Below the pieces are notes generated by a model. The model ran no database searches, was not told the DNA's origin, and saw only the letters and a list, made by a program, of their open reading frames with translations. Below are positions 8,791 to 17,396 of a DNA stretch of 41,202 nt, in pieces. This stretch comes from Alistipes sp. (GTDB lineage: Bacteria; Bacteroidota; Bacteroidia; Bacteroidales; Rikenellaceae), in contig JAJQCA010000056.1 in assembly GCA_021202985.1 (NCBI GenBank), positions 1 through 41,202 of the forward strand. The letters are read 5' to 3'. The translations under genes and the position numbers were made by a program. Position 1 is the stretch's first letter. Each line of letters begins with the position of its first letter.

Positions 8791-8859
8791 GTCACTCCGA
8801 ACGAATGCGAGGAATCCTTTTATCTTTTCAAGTATTCTTCCCGCTTCGCATGGAGTAAC
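8791..8859. repeat. REP-like palindromic element, second locus
   Basis: GTCACTCCGAACGAATGCGA (8791-8810) faces an inverted relative ending in GGAGTAAC (8852-8859); the reverse complement of the right arm begins GTTACTCC and ends GAAGAATAC, against GTCACTCC and GAGGAATCC on the left. It resembles the element at 5247-5319 (GTCATYCTGA...GAATCT). It sits in the 8555-8922 purC-pepD spacer, in which I see no other feature. Confidence 0.7.
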
Positions 8860-8922
8860 CGTTTCCGGCGGGAACCACTTGTATTACCGGTACCCGTACA
8901 ACCCGCTGCCCCCGGGCCGTCG

Positions 8923-9876
8923 CTACCGCAGCCTTGCCAGCATATTGCGGATATTACCCTCCATCCGCGCGGTAACGTCGGCAGTGTCGCCTTTTATGAA
9001 CTTTTCTCCCGTAATCTGTTCGTAGAGTTCGATATAACGGTCGCTGATGCTCGCCACTATTTCGTCAGTCATTTCCGGCACCTGCTCGCCCTCGCGGCCC
9101 TGGAAGCCGTTGTCCATAAGCCATTCGCGCACGAACTCCTTAGAGAGCTGATTCTGCTGCCGGCCGCTGTCGAAACGCTCCTCGTAACCTTCGGCGTAGA
9201 AGTATCGCGAGGAGTCCGGAGTGTGTATCTCGTCGATAAGTGTTATCTCCCCGTCCAGTTTGCCGAACTCGTATTTGGTATCCACGAGTATCAGCCCGCG
9301 CCGGGCGGCGATCTCGGTTCCGCGCTCGAACAGGGCCAGTGAGTACTCTTCGAGTTTAGCATACTCCTGCGCCGATACGAGGCCCTGCCGGATTATCTCG
9401 TCTTTGGAGATGTTCTGGTCGTGCTGGCCGAGTTCCGCCTTGGTGGTGGGGGTGACTATGGGCCGGTCGAACCGCTGGTGCTCGCGCATCCCCTCGGGAA
9501 GCGGAATGCCGCATATTTCCCGTGCGCCGGCCTTATAATCCCGCCATGAGCTGCCGGTCAGGTAGCCGCGCACGATCATCTCCACCGGGAAGGTCTCGCA
9601 CCGGTGTCCGACGGTCACCATAGGGTCGGGCGACGCGATTTTCCAGTTGGGGCAGATATCGGCAGTAGCGTCGAGGAATTTGGAAGCTATCTGGTTAAGC
9701 ACCTGGCCTTTGTACGGTATGCCGCGGGGCAGTACCACATCGAATGCGGAGATACGGTCGGTGGCCACCATCACGAGCCACTTACCGTCTATATCGTAAA
9801 CGTCCCTTACCTTACCTTTGTAGAGGCTTTGCTGTCCTTCGAACGTGAAATCCGTACTGATCACTGAATCGGCCAT
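8923..9876 (-). CDS. purC: Phosphoribosylaminoimidazole-succinocarboxamide synthase (SAICAR synthetase)
   Basis: Purine biosynthesis: joins aspartate to CAIR with ATP to give SAICAR in the cytosol. 317 residues, the longer form found in Bacteroidota and eukaryote-like PurC rather than the ~237-residue E. coli form. Family motifs are visible: [10 protein letters not shown] near the start, [24 protein letters not shown], and LVDTKYEFG with the metal-binding acidic residues. It lies 120 bases downstream of phoH on the same strand, an order also common in Bacteroides relatives. Confidence 0.97.
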   Translation of the reverse strand: MADSVISTDFTFEGQQSLYKGKVRDVYDIDGKWLVMVATDRISAFDVVLPRGIPYKGQVLNQIASKFLDATADICPNWKIASPDPMVTVGHRCETFPVEMIVRGYLTGSSWRDYKAGAREICGIPLPEGMREHQRFDRPIVTPTTKAELGQHDQNISKDEIIRQGLVSAQEYAKLEEYSLALFERGTEIAARRGLILVDTKYEFGKLDGEITLIDEIHTPDSSRYFYAEGYEERFDSGRQQNQLSKEFVREWLMDNGFQGREGEQVPEMTDEIVASISDRYIELYEQITGEKFIKGDTADVTARMEGNIRNMLARLR

Positions 9877-9996
9877 TGTCTGAGTTTATAGTTAGTTTGG
9901 TATAAAGTTATGTTGAGTTTCAGGGTTTTCCGGAAAGCCGCAACCCGCGTCCATAAAGCATTCCTGCTGCCGAAATTACGGTCCGGGACGGAGAAG

Positions 9997-10995
9997 TCAT
10001 TCCTTCCCGGCCCTTCGATCCGCCCGTTTCCCGCTCTCTTCGAGCTGCCGGGCGGCATATTTGTCGAACACCTCCACTATTCTTTTTACCAGAGGGTGGC
10101 GCACTATATCGCCCTTGTCGAAGGTGACGGTTGCAACCCCGTCGATACCCGAAACAAGTTCGAGCGCCCGGGTAAGCCCCGAATCCGACGGTCGCGGCAG
10201 GTCTATCTGCGTAATGTCGCCCGTGACTATGAATTTAGCGTTACGCCCCATCCTGGTAAGGAACATCTTTATCTGGGGCAAGGTGGTGTTCTGCGCCTCG
10301 TCGAGTATGACGAAGGCGTTGTCCAGGGTGCGACCCCGCATGAAAGCCAGCGGGGCTATCTGCACCACCCCCTCCTCGATAAACTTGGCGAGTTTCGCGG
10401 CCGGTATCATATCGTTCAGCGCGTCGTAGAGCGGTTGCAGGTAAGGGTCGAGTTTTTCTTTCATGTCGCCCGGCAGGAAGCCGAGCTTCTCGCCGGCCTC
10501 CACGGCCGGCCGGGTGAGGATTATCCTCTTTACCTCCTTGTTCTTCAACGCCCTTACGGCCAGCGCTATGGCTGTGTATGTCTTGCCCGACCCGGCCGGT
10601 CCGATGGCGAACAGCAGGTCATTGGTATCGTAATCGGTTACGAGCCTTTTCTGGTTGGCTGTCCTTGCGCGCACTATGTTCCCGGCATTGCCGTACACGA
10701 TGACGTCGCTGTCCTGCCCCGGAACCGGGGCGGACGGTTCGCCTCCCTCGCTAAGCATGAGGTCTATGACCTCGGGCGATATATGGCCGTATTTGGTGTA
10801 GTATTTCAGCAGGGCATCGAGCCGCGCAGCGAGTTTATCGGTCTCCTTCTCCTCCCCCAGCACTTTCAGCGTCGAACCCCTCGCCACCAGCCGCAGCTTC
10901 GGGTAGAGCGCCGAAATCTGCGACAGATGCGCGTTCCCCACGCCGTAAAACTCCCTCGGGTCTATCCCCTCCAGCTCGATACTTCTTTCCGCCAT
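9997..10995 (-). CDS. PhoH-family ATPase
   Basis: 332 residues. The C-terminal P-loop domain has Walker A GPAGSGKT (132-139), Walker B with DEAQNTT (232-238) and a sensor TGDITQIDLP. The N-terminal ~110 residues contain a KH-like/PhoH N-terminal region. Family members are linked to RNA metabolism and, in several bacteria, to YbeY-type RNA processing; the biochemical role here is inferred only. It lies 15 bases downstream of the beta-barrel gene and 120 bases upstream of purC, probably co-transcribed with both. Confidence 0.95.
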   Translation of the reverse strand: MAERSIELEGIDPREFYGVGNAHLSQISALYPKLRLVARGSTLKVLGEEKETDKLAARLDALLKYYTKYGHISPEVIDLMLSEGGEPSAPVPGQDSDVIVYGNAGNIVRARTANQKRLVTDYDTNDLLFAIGPAGSGKTYTAIALAVRALKNKEVKRIILTRPAVEAGEKLGFLPGDMKEKLDPYLQPLYDALNDMIPAAKLAKFIEEGVVQIAPLAFMRGRTLDNAFVILDEAQNTTLPQIKMFLTRMGRNAKFIVTGDITQIDLPRPSDSGLTRALELVSGIDGVATVTFDKGDIVRHPLVKRIVEVFDKYAARQLEESGKRADRRAGKE

Positions 10996-11010
10996 AAAGT
11001 GTTCCGGTTC

Positions 11011-11667
11011 CTAAAACAGGTACCCCACGCTGAACATCCAGTGCTTGTGTTTGCTCCGGAAGTCGTTACCCACCTGATTGGTGCCGTAAAGGATACTCTG
11101 CGTATATTTTTTAAAATTGCCGTTGTACCTGATATCGAAATTGAACCTTCGCAGGTCCAGTCCTATACCGAGCAAATAGGATACCGAAGGAGTGTCTATA
11201 CCCACGTCGCTTATGTATCCGCGGTCTTTAAGCTTGGTTTCGGACATGACGGTGAACATCGGACCCGCCTGTATATGGAACCACATAACCTTGAGCCCCA
11301 CCATAATGGGTACGTCCACGGTTTTCAGCCGCACGATGGATTTATGGGGGTAAGTGTCCGAAGGAAGCGAACTGCCGCCCTGGAGTTGCGTAACGTTCAG
11401 CCGGTAGCTGGTCTGGGAAAAGAAAAGTTCCGGCTGGAGGTGCACCAGCGGCAGGTTTACCCTCGACATAAGGCCGATATGGAATCCGGCACGCGAGTTA
11501 GTCGACAACTTGTGGTACGGGTCCACCTTTTCGGCACCGGTAAACTTTACGTTCTGGGTTGTTATCCCGGCCTTTGCACCGAACTCTATCATGCCTCCTT
11601 CGGCGACGGCCGGGGCGGTGACCGCCACCGAGGCGACGATTGCGGCCACTACTGCTTTAAATTTCAT
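11011..11667 (-). CDS. Outer-membrane beta-barrel protein (PorT/OMP_b-brl-like)
   Basis: 218 residues from the ATG at 11667, which opens a clear Sec signal (MKFKAVVAAIVASVAVTAPAVA, then EGG). The frame is open further upstream through the gltX C-terminus, but that part lies upstream of the TATCTTTG promoter. The mature part has alternating hydrophobic beta strands (GAKAGI..., GFHIGLMSRVNLP, LQPELFFSQTSY, VDVPIMVGLKVMWFHIQAGPMF) and ends in an aromatic residue (SVGYLF), typical of small Bacteroidota porin-like barrels. It sits in the outer membrane; the function is unknown. Gap to phoH is 15 bases. Confidence 0.88.
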   Translation of the reverse strand: MKFKAVVAAIVASVAVTAPAVAEGGMIEFGAKAGITTQNVKFTGAEKVDPYHKLSTNSRAGFHIGLMSRVNLPLVHLQPELFFSQTSYRLNVTQLQGGSSLPSDTYPHKSIVRLKTVDVPIMVGLKVMWFHIQAGPMFTVMSETKLKDRGYISDVGIDTPSVSYLLGIGLDLRRFNFDIRYNGNFKKYTQSILYGTNQVGNDFRSKHKHWMFSVGYLF

Positions 11668-11689
11668 ATTTTCGGGTTTATAGATTATC

Positions 11690-11697
11690 CAAAGATA
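11690..11697 (-). promoter_or_regulatory. -7 promoter element of the beta-barrel gene
   Basis: Minus-strand TATCTTTG, an exact TAnnTTTG match, lies 22 bases upstream of the ATG at 11667 in the 70-base gap after gltX. It would give the OMP-phoH-(purC) group its own promoter. Confidence 0.6.
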
Positions 11698-11737
11698 ACG
11701 TATTTTGTATAAACGTCTGTATGCCTTCCGGGCGAAT

Positions 11738-13270
11738 TTATTGGTCCGATACCGCCAATGTTGCCAGTGCACGGTCGATCCGGGCGAGGGTTTCGTCCCG
11801 GCCCAGAAGCGAAACGATTTCGAACAGGTCCGGTCCCTTCGACGCCCCGACAAGGCTCAGCCGCAGGCAGTTCATAACCTGCCCCATCGGATACTGCTTC
11901 TCGGTAATCCATGCCGCCACCTTGTCGTGGAGGGGCGGAGGGCTGAAATCCGCTTCCCCGGCGAGCAACTCGCGGAGTTCCCGCAGCCGGGACGGGTTGT
12001 CGCCTTTCCAGAATTTCTGTACCGTCTTCGGGTCGTATTCGGCAGGGGCCTCGAAGAAGAACGAGGAAAGCTCCCAGAAATCGCCGACGAACGTCGCCCG
12101 GGGCTTCACCATGCCGACTATCTTTTCGACCCTCGCCGCGTCGGCCGTGATTCCCTTTTCCCGTAAAACGGGCATGAACAGGGCGGCAAGTTCCGCGTCC
12201 GGCTTGATGTGCATGTACTGGGCGTTGAACCATTTGGCCTTGTCCGGGCTGAACCGCGCGCCGGATTTACCGACCCTCTCCAGCGAGAAGGCATCGCACA
12301 GCTCACCCATCGAAAATATCTCCTGCTCCGTGCCGGGATTCCATCCCAGCAGGGCGAGCATGTTTATGAACGCTTCGGGGAAATAGCCGTCCTCGCGGTA
12401 GCCGCGCGACACCTCGCCCGTGGGCGAGGTCCATTCCAGCGGGAAGACAGGAAACCCCATCTTATCGCCGTCGCGCTTGCTCAGCTTGCCCTGACCGGTG
12501 GGTTTCAACAGCAGCGGCAGGTGGGCGAATAGGGGCTGACTTTCGCTCCAGCCGAACGCCCTGTAAAGCAGGAAATGGAGCGGCAGCGACGGCAGCCACT
12601 CCTCGCCGCGTATGACGTGCGTTATCTCCATCAGGTGGTCGTCCACGATGTTGGCAAGATGGTAGGTGGGCAGGGAGTCGGCCGACTTGTAGAGAACCTT
12701 GTCGTCGAGGGTGGAGGTGTTGACCCTTACCTCGCCGCGGATGATGTCGTTCATCACCACCTCTTCGTTCTCAGGGGTCCGGAACCGTATTACCCACTGG
12801 TCGCCCCTCTCCATACGCTCTTTCACCTCCGCCTCAGGCAGGTTCAGCGAATTTTCAAGCCCGCCCCTTACGGCATGGTTGTAGGCGAACGCCTCGCCGC
12901 GCGATTCGGCTTCCGCACGCAGCTCATCGAGCGATTCGGGGGTGTCGAACGCATAATAGGCATGGCCCGCTTCAACCAGTTGCAGGGCGTATTTCAGGTA
13001 TATTTCTTTACGTTCGCTTTGCCTGTACGGGGCGTGCGGGCCGCCGGGACCTACGCCCTCATCCACCTCGATGCCGCACCAGGCAAGCGAGTCGGTAATG
13101 TACTTCTCGGCCCCGGCCACATACCGCTGCGAGTCGGTATCCTCGATGCGCAGGATAAATGTCCCGCCGTGCCTGCGGGCGAACAGGTAATTGTACAGGG
13201 CGGTCCTGACGCCGCCGATATGCAATGGTCCGGTAGGACTCGGTGCGAACCGCACCCTCACTTTTTCCAT
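11738..13270 (-). CDS. gltX: Glutamyl-tRNA synthetase
   Basis: Charges tRNA-Glu with glutamate. 510 residues from the ATG at 13270 ([14 protein letters not shown]); the open frame extends upstream into the WG-lipoprotein gene but only this start fits the family. Class-I signatures are present: PTGPLHIGG (HIGH motif, 12-20), RIEDTD (41-46) and KLSKRDG (KMSKS motif, 262-268). The C-terminal anticodon-binding helical domain is complete. The start is 70 bases downstream of the WG-lipoprotein stop. Confidence 0.98.
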   Translation of the reverse strand: MEKVRVRFAPSPTGPLHIGGVRTALYNYLFARRHGGTFILRIEDTDSQRYVAGAEKYITDSLAWCGIEVDEGVGPGGPHAPYRQSERKEIYLKYALQLVEAGHAYYAFDTPESLDELRAEAESRGEAFAYNHAVRGGLENSLNLPEAEVKERMERGDQWVIRFRTPENEEVVMNDIIRGEVRVNTSTLDDKVLYKSADSLPTYHLANIVDDHLMEITHVIRGEEWLPSLPLHFLLYRAFGWSESQPLFAHLPLLLKPTGQGKLSKRDGDKMGFPVFPLEWTSPTGEVSRGYREDGYFPEAFINMLALLGWNPGTEQEIFSMGELCDAFSLERVGKSGARFSPDKAKWFNAQYMHIKPDAELAALFMPVLREKGITADAARVEKIVGMVKPRATFVGDFWELSSFFFEAPAEYDPKTVQKFWKGDNPSRLRELRELLAGEADFSPPPLHDKVAAWITEKQYPMGQVMNCLRLSLVGASKGPDLFEIVSLLGRDETLARIDRALATLAVSDQ

Positions 13271-13340
13271 AATTCTCCTATATTGATGTTCCGGGCGGCT
13301 GTACTGCACGGGAAGGCTAATACCCGGTGCGCGCCCCCGG

Positions 13341-13949
13341 TTATAATTCCGGCTCCACAGGCTCCTCCAGCCTGTTGCCTTCCCTGTCGATGTAATACCA
13401 CTCGTCTGCGTCCCAGTAGCTGTACTCCCCGAACGGTACGTTGAACCCGTCGTCCGCAACGAGCGCCCTGCCGCCTTCGAACGGCTCAGTGTAGGCGAAC
13501 CGTGGTTCGATAATTACCCGTCCGTCGTCTGCCGCGGCGAAACCGATACTACCCTCTTCGTCCATAATACGGAACAGACCCTCTTCCGGGTAGTCCGGTC
13601 CGTTATCGAACCGGTAGACCCGGTACAGGAGGCTGTCCGCCCGGTCGATAGCTATAAGGTCCCCGTCGTGGGTGATCACTATCCCGTAGGTGGTTATCGT
13701 ATCGTTGTAACAATAGAGGTACTTTCCCGGCGCCACTATCGTGTCGCCCTTCTCATTCACATAAAAAGAAGGGCTGCCAAGGCCGTAATCCTCCCCACCG
13801 TCGGTTGCGACACGCAGCAGGTACCCGGCGTCCACGACCGCTTCGCCCTGGTTCCCGCCACGGCCGAGGCACCCGGCCGAAAGCGCCGCCGCAAGCAGGG
13901 AAAGCCCCGCCGCCGCGCGCCGTAACGTAATCGCCGCCCGCCTATACAT
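13341..13949 (-). CDS. WG-repeat lipoprotein
   Basis: 202 residues from the ATG at 13949. The start is followed by a signal with lipobox LSAGC (C27), so it is a membrane lipoprotein. The C-terminal half carries a WG (KWG) repeat: [20 protein letters not shown], then [19 protein letters not shown], and a trailing [10 protein letters not shown]-repeat proteins are common in Bacteroidota; the function is unknown. Its start codon lies inside the end of ychF (8-base overlap), which suggests translational coupling between a cytosolic GTPase/ATPase gene and a lipoprotein. Confidence 0.85.
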   Translation of the reverse strand: MYRRAAITLRRAAAGLSLLAAALSAGCLGRGGNQGEAVVDAGYLLRVATDGGEDYGLGSPSFYVNEKGDTIVAPGKYLYCYNDTITTYGIVITHDGDLIAIDRADSLLYRVYRFDNGPDYPEEGLFRIMDEEGSIGFAAADDGRVIIEPRFAYTEPFEGGRALVADDGFNVPFGEYSYWDADEWYYIDREGNRLEEPVEPEL

Positions 13950-15045
13950 TGAAAAGGAAATGCATAATGTCGCCGTCCTGCACCACGTAGTCCTTACCCT
14001 CGATAGATATCTTGCCCAGCTCTCGGCAGGCCTTTTCCGAACCCAGCGACACATAATCGTCGTATTTGATAACCTCCGCGCGGATAAACCCGCGTTCAAA
14101 ATCCGAGTGGATTATCCCGGCGGCCTGCGGGGCCTTGGTTCCCCGGGCGTACGTCCACGCGCGGCTCTCGTCCGGCCCGGTGGTGAAGTATGTCTCCAGG
14201 TCGAGCAGTTTGTAGGCCGATTTGATAAGTCTGCTCACGCCGCTTTCCATCAGGCCTGCTTCTTCGAGGAACATCTGGCGTTCTTCGTGGGTCTCCAGCT
14301 CGGCTATGTCGGCTTCGGTAGCCGCGGCGACCACAAGTATTTCGGCGTTCTCGCCCGCGACCGCCGCCCTTACGGCATCCACGTAGGCGTTCCCTCTCGA
14401 CGCGCTCGCCTCGTCCACGTTGCAGACGTACAGCACGGGCTTGTCGGTAAGGAGGGTAAGTTCCTCCACCAGTTTCTTGTCCTCCCGGTTGTCGATTTCC
14501 ACGGTCCGGGCGTTGCGGCCCTGCCGGAGCGCCTCCTGGTACCTGAGCAGTATGTCGTACATCCGTTTGGCGGCTTTGTCGCCGCCGGTCTGGGCCTGTT
14601 TCTGTATCTTGCCGATACGGCCCTCCACCGTTTCCAGGTCGCGCAGTTGAAGCTCGGTGTCGATAATCTCCTTGTCGCGTACCGGGTCGATACTGCCGTC
14701 GACATGGGTAATGTTGTCGTTTTCGAAACAGCGCAACACATGGATTATCGCGTCGGTGTTCCGGATATTCCCGAGGAATTTGTTGCCCAAACCCTCGCCT
14801 TTCGACGCACCCTTCACCAGGCCGGCTATATCTACTATCTCGATTGTTGTGGGGATGACTTTCCGGGGGTTGTCGATCCTTGCCAGCTCGGCGAGCCTTT
14901 CGTCCGGGACGGTGATCACCCCCACGTTCGGCTCGATGGTGCAGAACGGAAAATTGGCCGCTTGCGCCTTGGCGTTCGAAAGACAGTTGAAAAGGGTGGA
15001 CTTCCCCACGTTCGGCAGGCCCACTATGCCGCATTGTAATGCCAT
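13942..15045 (-). CDS. ychF: Redox-regulated ATPase YchF (OLA1 family)
   Basis: 367 residues, standard length. The P-loop is GLPNVGKS (9-16), followed by NFPFCTIEPNVG and DIAGLVKGAS, the Obg-like switch motifs. A coiled-coil insert (about 125-200) and a C-terminal TGS domain (RAWTYARGTKAPQAAG...[10 protein letters not shown]) complete the YchF layout. It binds ribosomes and prefers ATP over GTP. It overlaps the WG lipoprotein by 8 bases. Confidence 0.98.
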   Translation of the reverse strand: MALQCGIVGLPNVGKSTLFNCLSNAKAQAANFPFCTIEPNVGVITVPDERLAELARIDNPRKVIPTTIEIVDIAGLVKGASKGEGLGNKFLGNIRNTDAIIHVLRCFENDNITHVDGSIDPVRDKEIIDTELQLRDLETVEGRIGKIQKQAQTGGDKAAKRMYDILLRYQEALRQGRNARTVEIDNREDKKLVEELTLLTDKPVLYVCNVDEASASRGNAYVDAVRAAVAGENAEILVVAAATEADIAELETHEERQMFLEEAGLMESGVSRLIKSAYKLLDLETYFTTGPDESRAWTYARGTKAPQAAGIIHSDFERGFIRAEVIKYDDYVSLGSEKACRELGKISIEGKDYVVQDGDIMHFLFNV

Positions 15046-15069
15046 ATCTATTTTCGATTATTAAAGAGG

Positions 15070-15077
15070 CAAAGATA
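15070..15077 (-). promoter_or_regulatory. -7 promoter element of ychF
   Basis: Minus-strand TATCTTTG, 25 bases before the ychF start, directly preceded by ATTTGAC. Confidence 0.6.
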
Positions 15078-15171
15078 GTCAAATATGGATTCCTTATATT
15101 TAGGGAAAGGAAAATTGAGGGGGAGAACCGATGTTTTTTAGCTTTTTTCCTTCCGGATGGTTCTTTTGGTT

Positions 15172-15179
15172 TACCTTTG
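15172..15179 (+). promoter_or_regulatory. -7 promoter element of the 15214 lipoprotein
   Basis: TACCTTTG is an exact TAnnTTTG match 35 bases before the ATG. Confidence 0.6.
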
Positions 15180-15213
15180 TCGAACCCTGATTATAAATCA
15201 ATAATAATAGTAC

Positions 15214-15837
15214 ATGAAAACCCCAATTAGATTGGCTTTTTTAGCCATCAGTTTAGTATTATTTGTAGGATGTTCCGATAAAGAGGAATTGGAACCTGAG
15301 GTAGACCCACCGCAGGAAGATCAGGAAGAGGAAGAAGAAGACCCAAAAATCCCAAGTGTGGAAACGTATGAAGACTTCTTAAGCAAGTACAATAATGTGG
15401 AGGAGTATTTATTACTTGATAATTATATTTACAGCGTTGTAGCATTGGAAGATACTAATATCGACCAAATATATAGTTCAATGAACCACAACGGAGCCAA
15501 AGACCCTGTAACCAACTCCAACTGGGTATATGGGTTTTCATCCCAGCTGGCTAAGGGAGAAAATGCGGTTATCTTTGTTCATTTCGATAAAAGGGATATG
15601 AATCAATGGAGGAGAAATGGAACGGGGACTGACTTTACCTATATACATTTTGAGTATAATTCCGAATATGATCAATTTATTATCGGGACCAATACATGGG
15701 CTTACGAAATGTGGTGGGGACGGGATTCCAGGGTGCTTATCGTCCAATACGATGAAGTAGTGGCAGAAGCTAACTTCGGAATGTCAACCAGCATCCGGGA
15801 TGGTAACTGGTTACTGGAGAATGACTACTTCAAATAA
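15214..15837 (+). CDS. Lipoprotein with acidic linker, AT-richer than neighbours
   Basis: 207 residues, no family recognised. A lipoprotein signal ends in LFVGC (C20), followed by a strongly acidic, proline-containing linker (residues about 22-45, with a run of five Glu) and then a globular part rich in aromatic residues (NTWAYEMWWGRDSRVLIVQYDE). The linker is typical of surface-exposed lipoproteins in Bacteroidota (possible export signal), an inference. Its codons use many A/T third positions, unlike ychF and NYN on either side, so recent acquisition is possible. It is a single-gene unit with its own promoter. Confidence 0.8.
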   Translation: MKTPIRLAFLAISLVLFVGCSDKEELEPEVDPPQEDQEEEEEDPKIPSVETYEDFLSKYNNVEEYLLLDNYIYSVVALEDTNIDQIYSSMNHNGAKDPVTNSNWVYGFSSQLAKGENAVIFVHFDKRDMNQWRRNGTGTDFTYIHFEYNSEYDQFIIGTNTWAYEMWWGRDSRVLIVQYDEVVAEANFGMSTSIRDGNWLLENDYFK

Positions 15838-16071
15838 CCACTATCTTTCTGCGGAAGAGCCTACCGGCAGGTTTGAGTAACCCGGTTTTTTGCGGCATAT
15901 TTGATTTCATACACGTAAGCCAAAACAAATACCGTACATGTTAAGTCGGTAGCCGTGCTACTACTGTAAATATCTTGTTTTTTCTTTCCGTGTCCCTTCC
16001 TCCCCGGAAAAAGGCGTATAACGCTACCCCGTTCATGCTGGTAGCCATATTATCCCGTCCCCGCCGACACT

Positions 16072-16098
16072 AAGGCCCGGGCGACAGCCCGGGCCTTT
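16072..16098. terminator. GC-rich hairpin between convergent genes
   Basis: Perfect 11-bp stem AAGGCCCGGGC/GCCCGGGCCTT (16072-16082, 16087-16097) with a GACA loop. It is followed by TTT on the plus strand only, so it is a modest terminator for the lipoprotein and may also act for the NYN gene. The rest of the 15838-16197 spacer shows no gene. Confidence 0.7.
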
Positions 16099-16197
16099 CC
16101 CACCACACGTTGGTTTATATCTCTTTTATCTTTTTTTAAGCTATCATGTCTGTTGCGGGACGGCCTGTCGTGCCGGCCAAGCTCACTTGCGGAGACG

Positions 16198-17097
16198 TTA
16201 GTCGGTCAGTTTGCGTACGTTCTTGGCCACGTCCTGCTTCTGCTGGTTCTTGTCGATTACGAACTCGACCGGGTCGCCTGGCGCAAGGTCGAAAAAGTCC
16301 CCGATGACGTCCTGCATATGGAAATAGAGGTTGTTGTTGGGATACTTCACGAAGCCGAAACCGTTCTTTATACTTAGGATTTCGCTCCTTTCGCGAGGCT
16401 TGCTGTTGTAAGACTTCCCCCCCTCGTCGTCGCGCGGACTGTCGTTCTCGACAAACAACGCGGTGATATCAGGGTCGTTGTCCTCCAGCCCGTCCTCTAT
16501 CTCGTCGTGCATCGGAATCGGGTAGGTGGCGAGCTGCAGCAACTCGTGCGAGGTCTTGGTTACGACCTTCACCCCGTCGTCGTTAGTGTAATCGAATTCC
16601 CAGCTCATAAGCATAACGCTGACGCCGAGCGAGCTGAGTTTCCTCAGCAGGGGAGCGTAGTCGGTGTCCGAAACTATCAGGACGGCGACGTCGATTTTCC
16701 CCGTGAGAGCGTACTCGTACACTTCGAGCGACAGCCATACGTCTATGCCGCGCTCCTCTTTCCTTCCGGAGAAGTTACGCAGCGGAAGGTAGTGTGTCGA
16801 AATGCCTTCGGCCATCAGGATATCTTCGAATACCCTGTCGTTATATAACTGGTTGCCCCTCTGGGCGGCTTCTGCGGCGTTAATCCTGCCCCTGAAGTAG
16901 TGCGATTCGACGATCTGGCATCTTCTCGTGTCGCATTCTTCCTCTTCCGCGACCCTCTTTTTGATGTATTCGTGAAGCCCGCCAATACTTAAGCGACGCC
17001 TTTGAGGGTGGAAGTAGTTGTAATAATTCGATGCGTGGAGAAGAAAGTTACCGTCATAAAATACCCCTATCCGGAGCGGTCTACTAAAATTTGCCAT
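16198..17097 (-). CDS. NYN-domain (LabA/DUF88-type) nuclease-like protein with C-terminal cold-shock-like domain
   Basis: 299 residues. The N-terminal NYN (PIN-like) domain (about 8-190) has the acidic residues expected for a metal-dependent RNase: D15 in FYDGNFL, D119 in RGIDVWL, and D144/D146 in VSDTDYAPLL. After an acidic linker (about 197-228) the C-terminal ~63 residues look like a cold-shock OB fold: SEILSIKNGFGFV (RNP1-like 244-250), NLYFHM (RNP2-like 256-261), GDPVEFVID, and AKNVRKL. The architecture predicts an RNA-cleaving or RNA-binding protein with a built-in RNA-binding module. It is a single gene with its own promoter, so the context gives no partner. Confidence 0.88.
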   Translation of the reverse strand: MANFSRPLRIGVFYDGNFLLHASNYYNYFHPQRRRLSIGGLHEYIKKRVAEEEECDTRRCQIVESHYFRGRINAAEAAQRGNQLYNDRVFEDILMAEGISTHYLPLRNFSGRKEERGIDVWLSLEVYEYALTGKIDVAVLIVSDTDYAPLLRKLSSLGVSVMLMSWEFDYTNDDGVKVVTKTSHELLQLATYPIPMHDEIEDGLEDNDPDITALFVENDSPRDDEGGKSYNSKPRERSEILSIKNGFGFVKYPNNNLYFHMQDVIGDFFDLAPGDPVEFVIDKNQQKQDVAKNVRKLTD

Positions 17098-17169
17098 GGG
17101 TGTAATATACGTAGTGTGATGTTATTTATATAGTCGTTATTTGATAAATGCCTGGCGAAAGCATGGTTA

Positions 17170-17177
17170 CAAATATA
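17170..17177 (-). promoter_or_regulatory. -7 promoter element of the NYN gene
   Basis: Minus-strand TATATTTG, exact consensus, 73 bases upstream of the ATG, in an AT-rich block (17098-17260). Confidence 0.6.
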
Positions 17178-17343
17178 AACATTTAATACTAAAAAAATAA
17201 CATCATAAGTGGTCAATTTATGACACTCCCGCTCTTTTTAGGTTTGTATGCCGTAAACATGTGGCTTTTTCCGGGACGTAATTCCCAACTTTTACCGGCC
17301 CTTCCCGGCCGTTTTACGGGGCGGGGTTTTTGAACGGCCGCGG

Positions 17344-17374
17344 TTGGATAATAAACGGATTAAATGTAACTTTG
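17344..17374 (+). promoter_or_regulatory. Full Bacteroidota promoter of the 17397-24456 cluster
   Basis: TTGG (17344-17347), exactly 19 bases, then TAACTTTG (17367-17374); 22 bases before the ATG. Both boxes and the spacing match the -33/-7 consensus. Confidence 0.72.
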
Positions 17375-17396
17375 GAACCGTTAAAACGCGTCTGCA

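Noticed and set aside
9910-11712. A 600-codon open frame on the plus strand
   Set aside because: It lies opposite phoH and the beta-barrel gene, whose products have clear family motifs. Its translation is rich in Arg/His/Val with no motif, typical of a GC-driven antisense frame.
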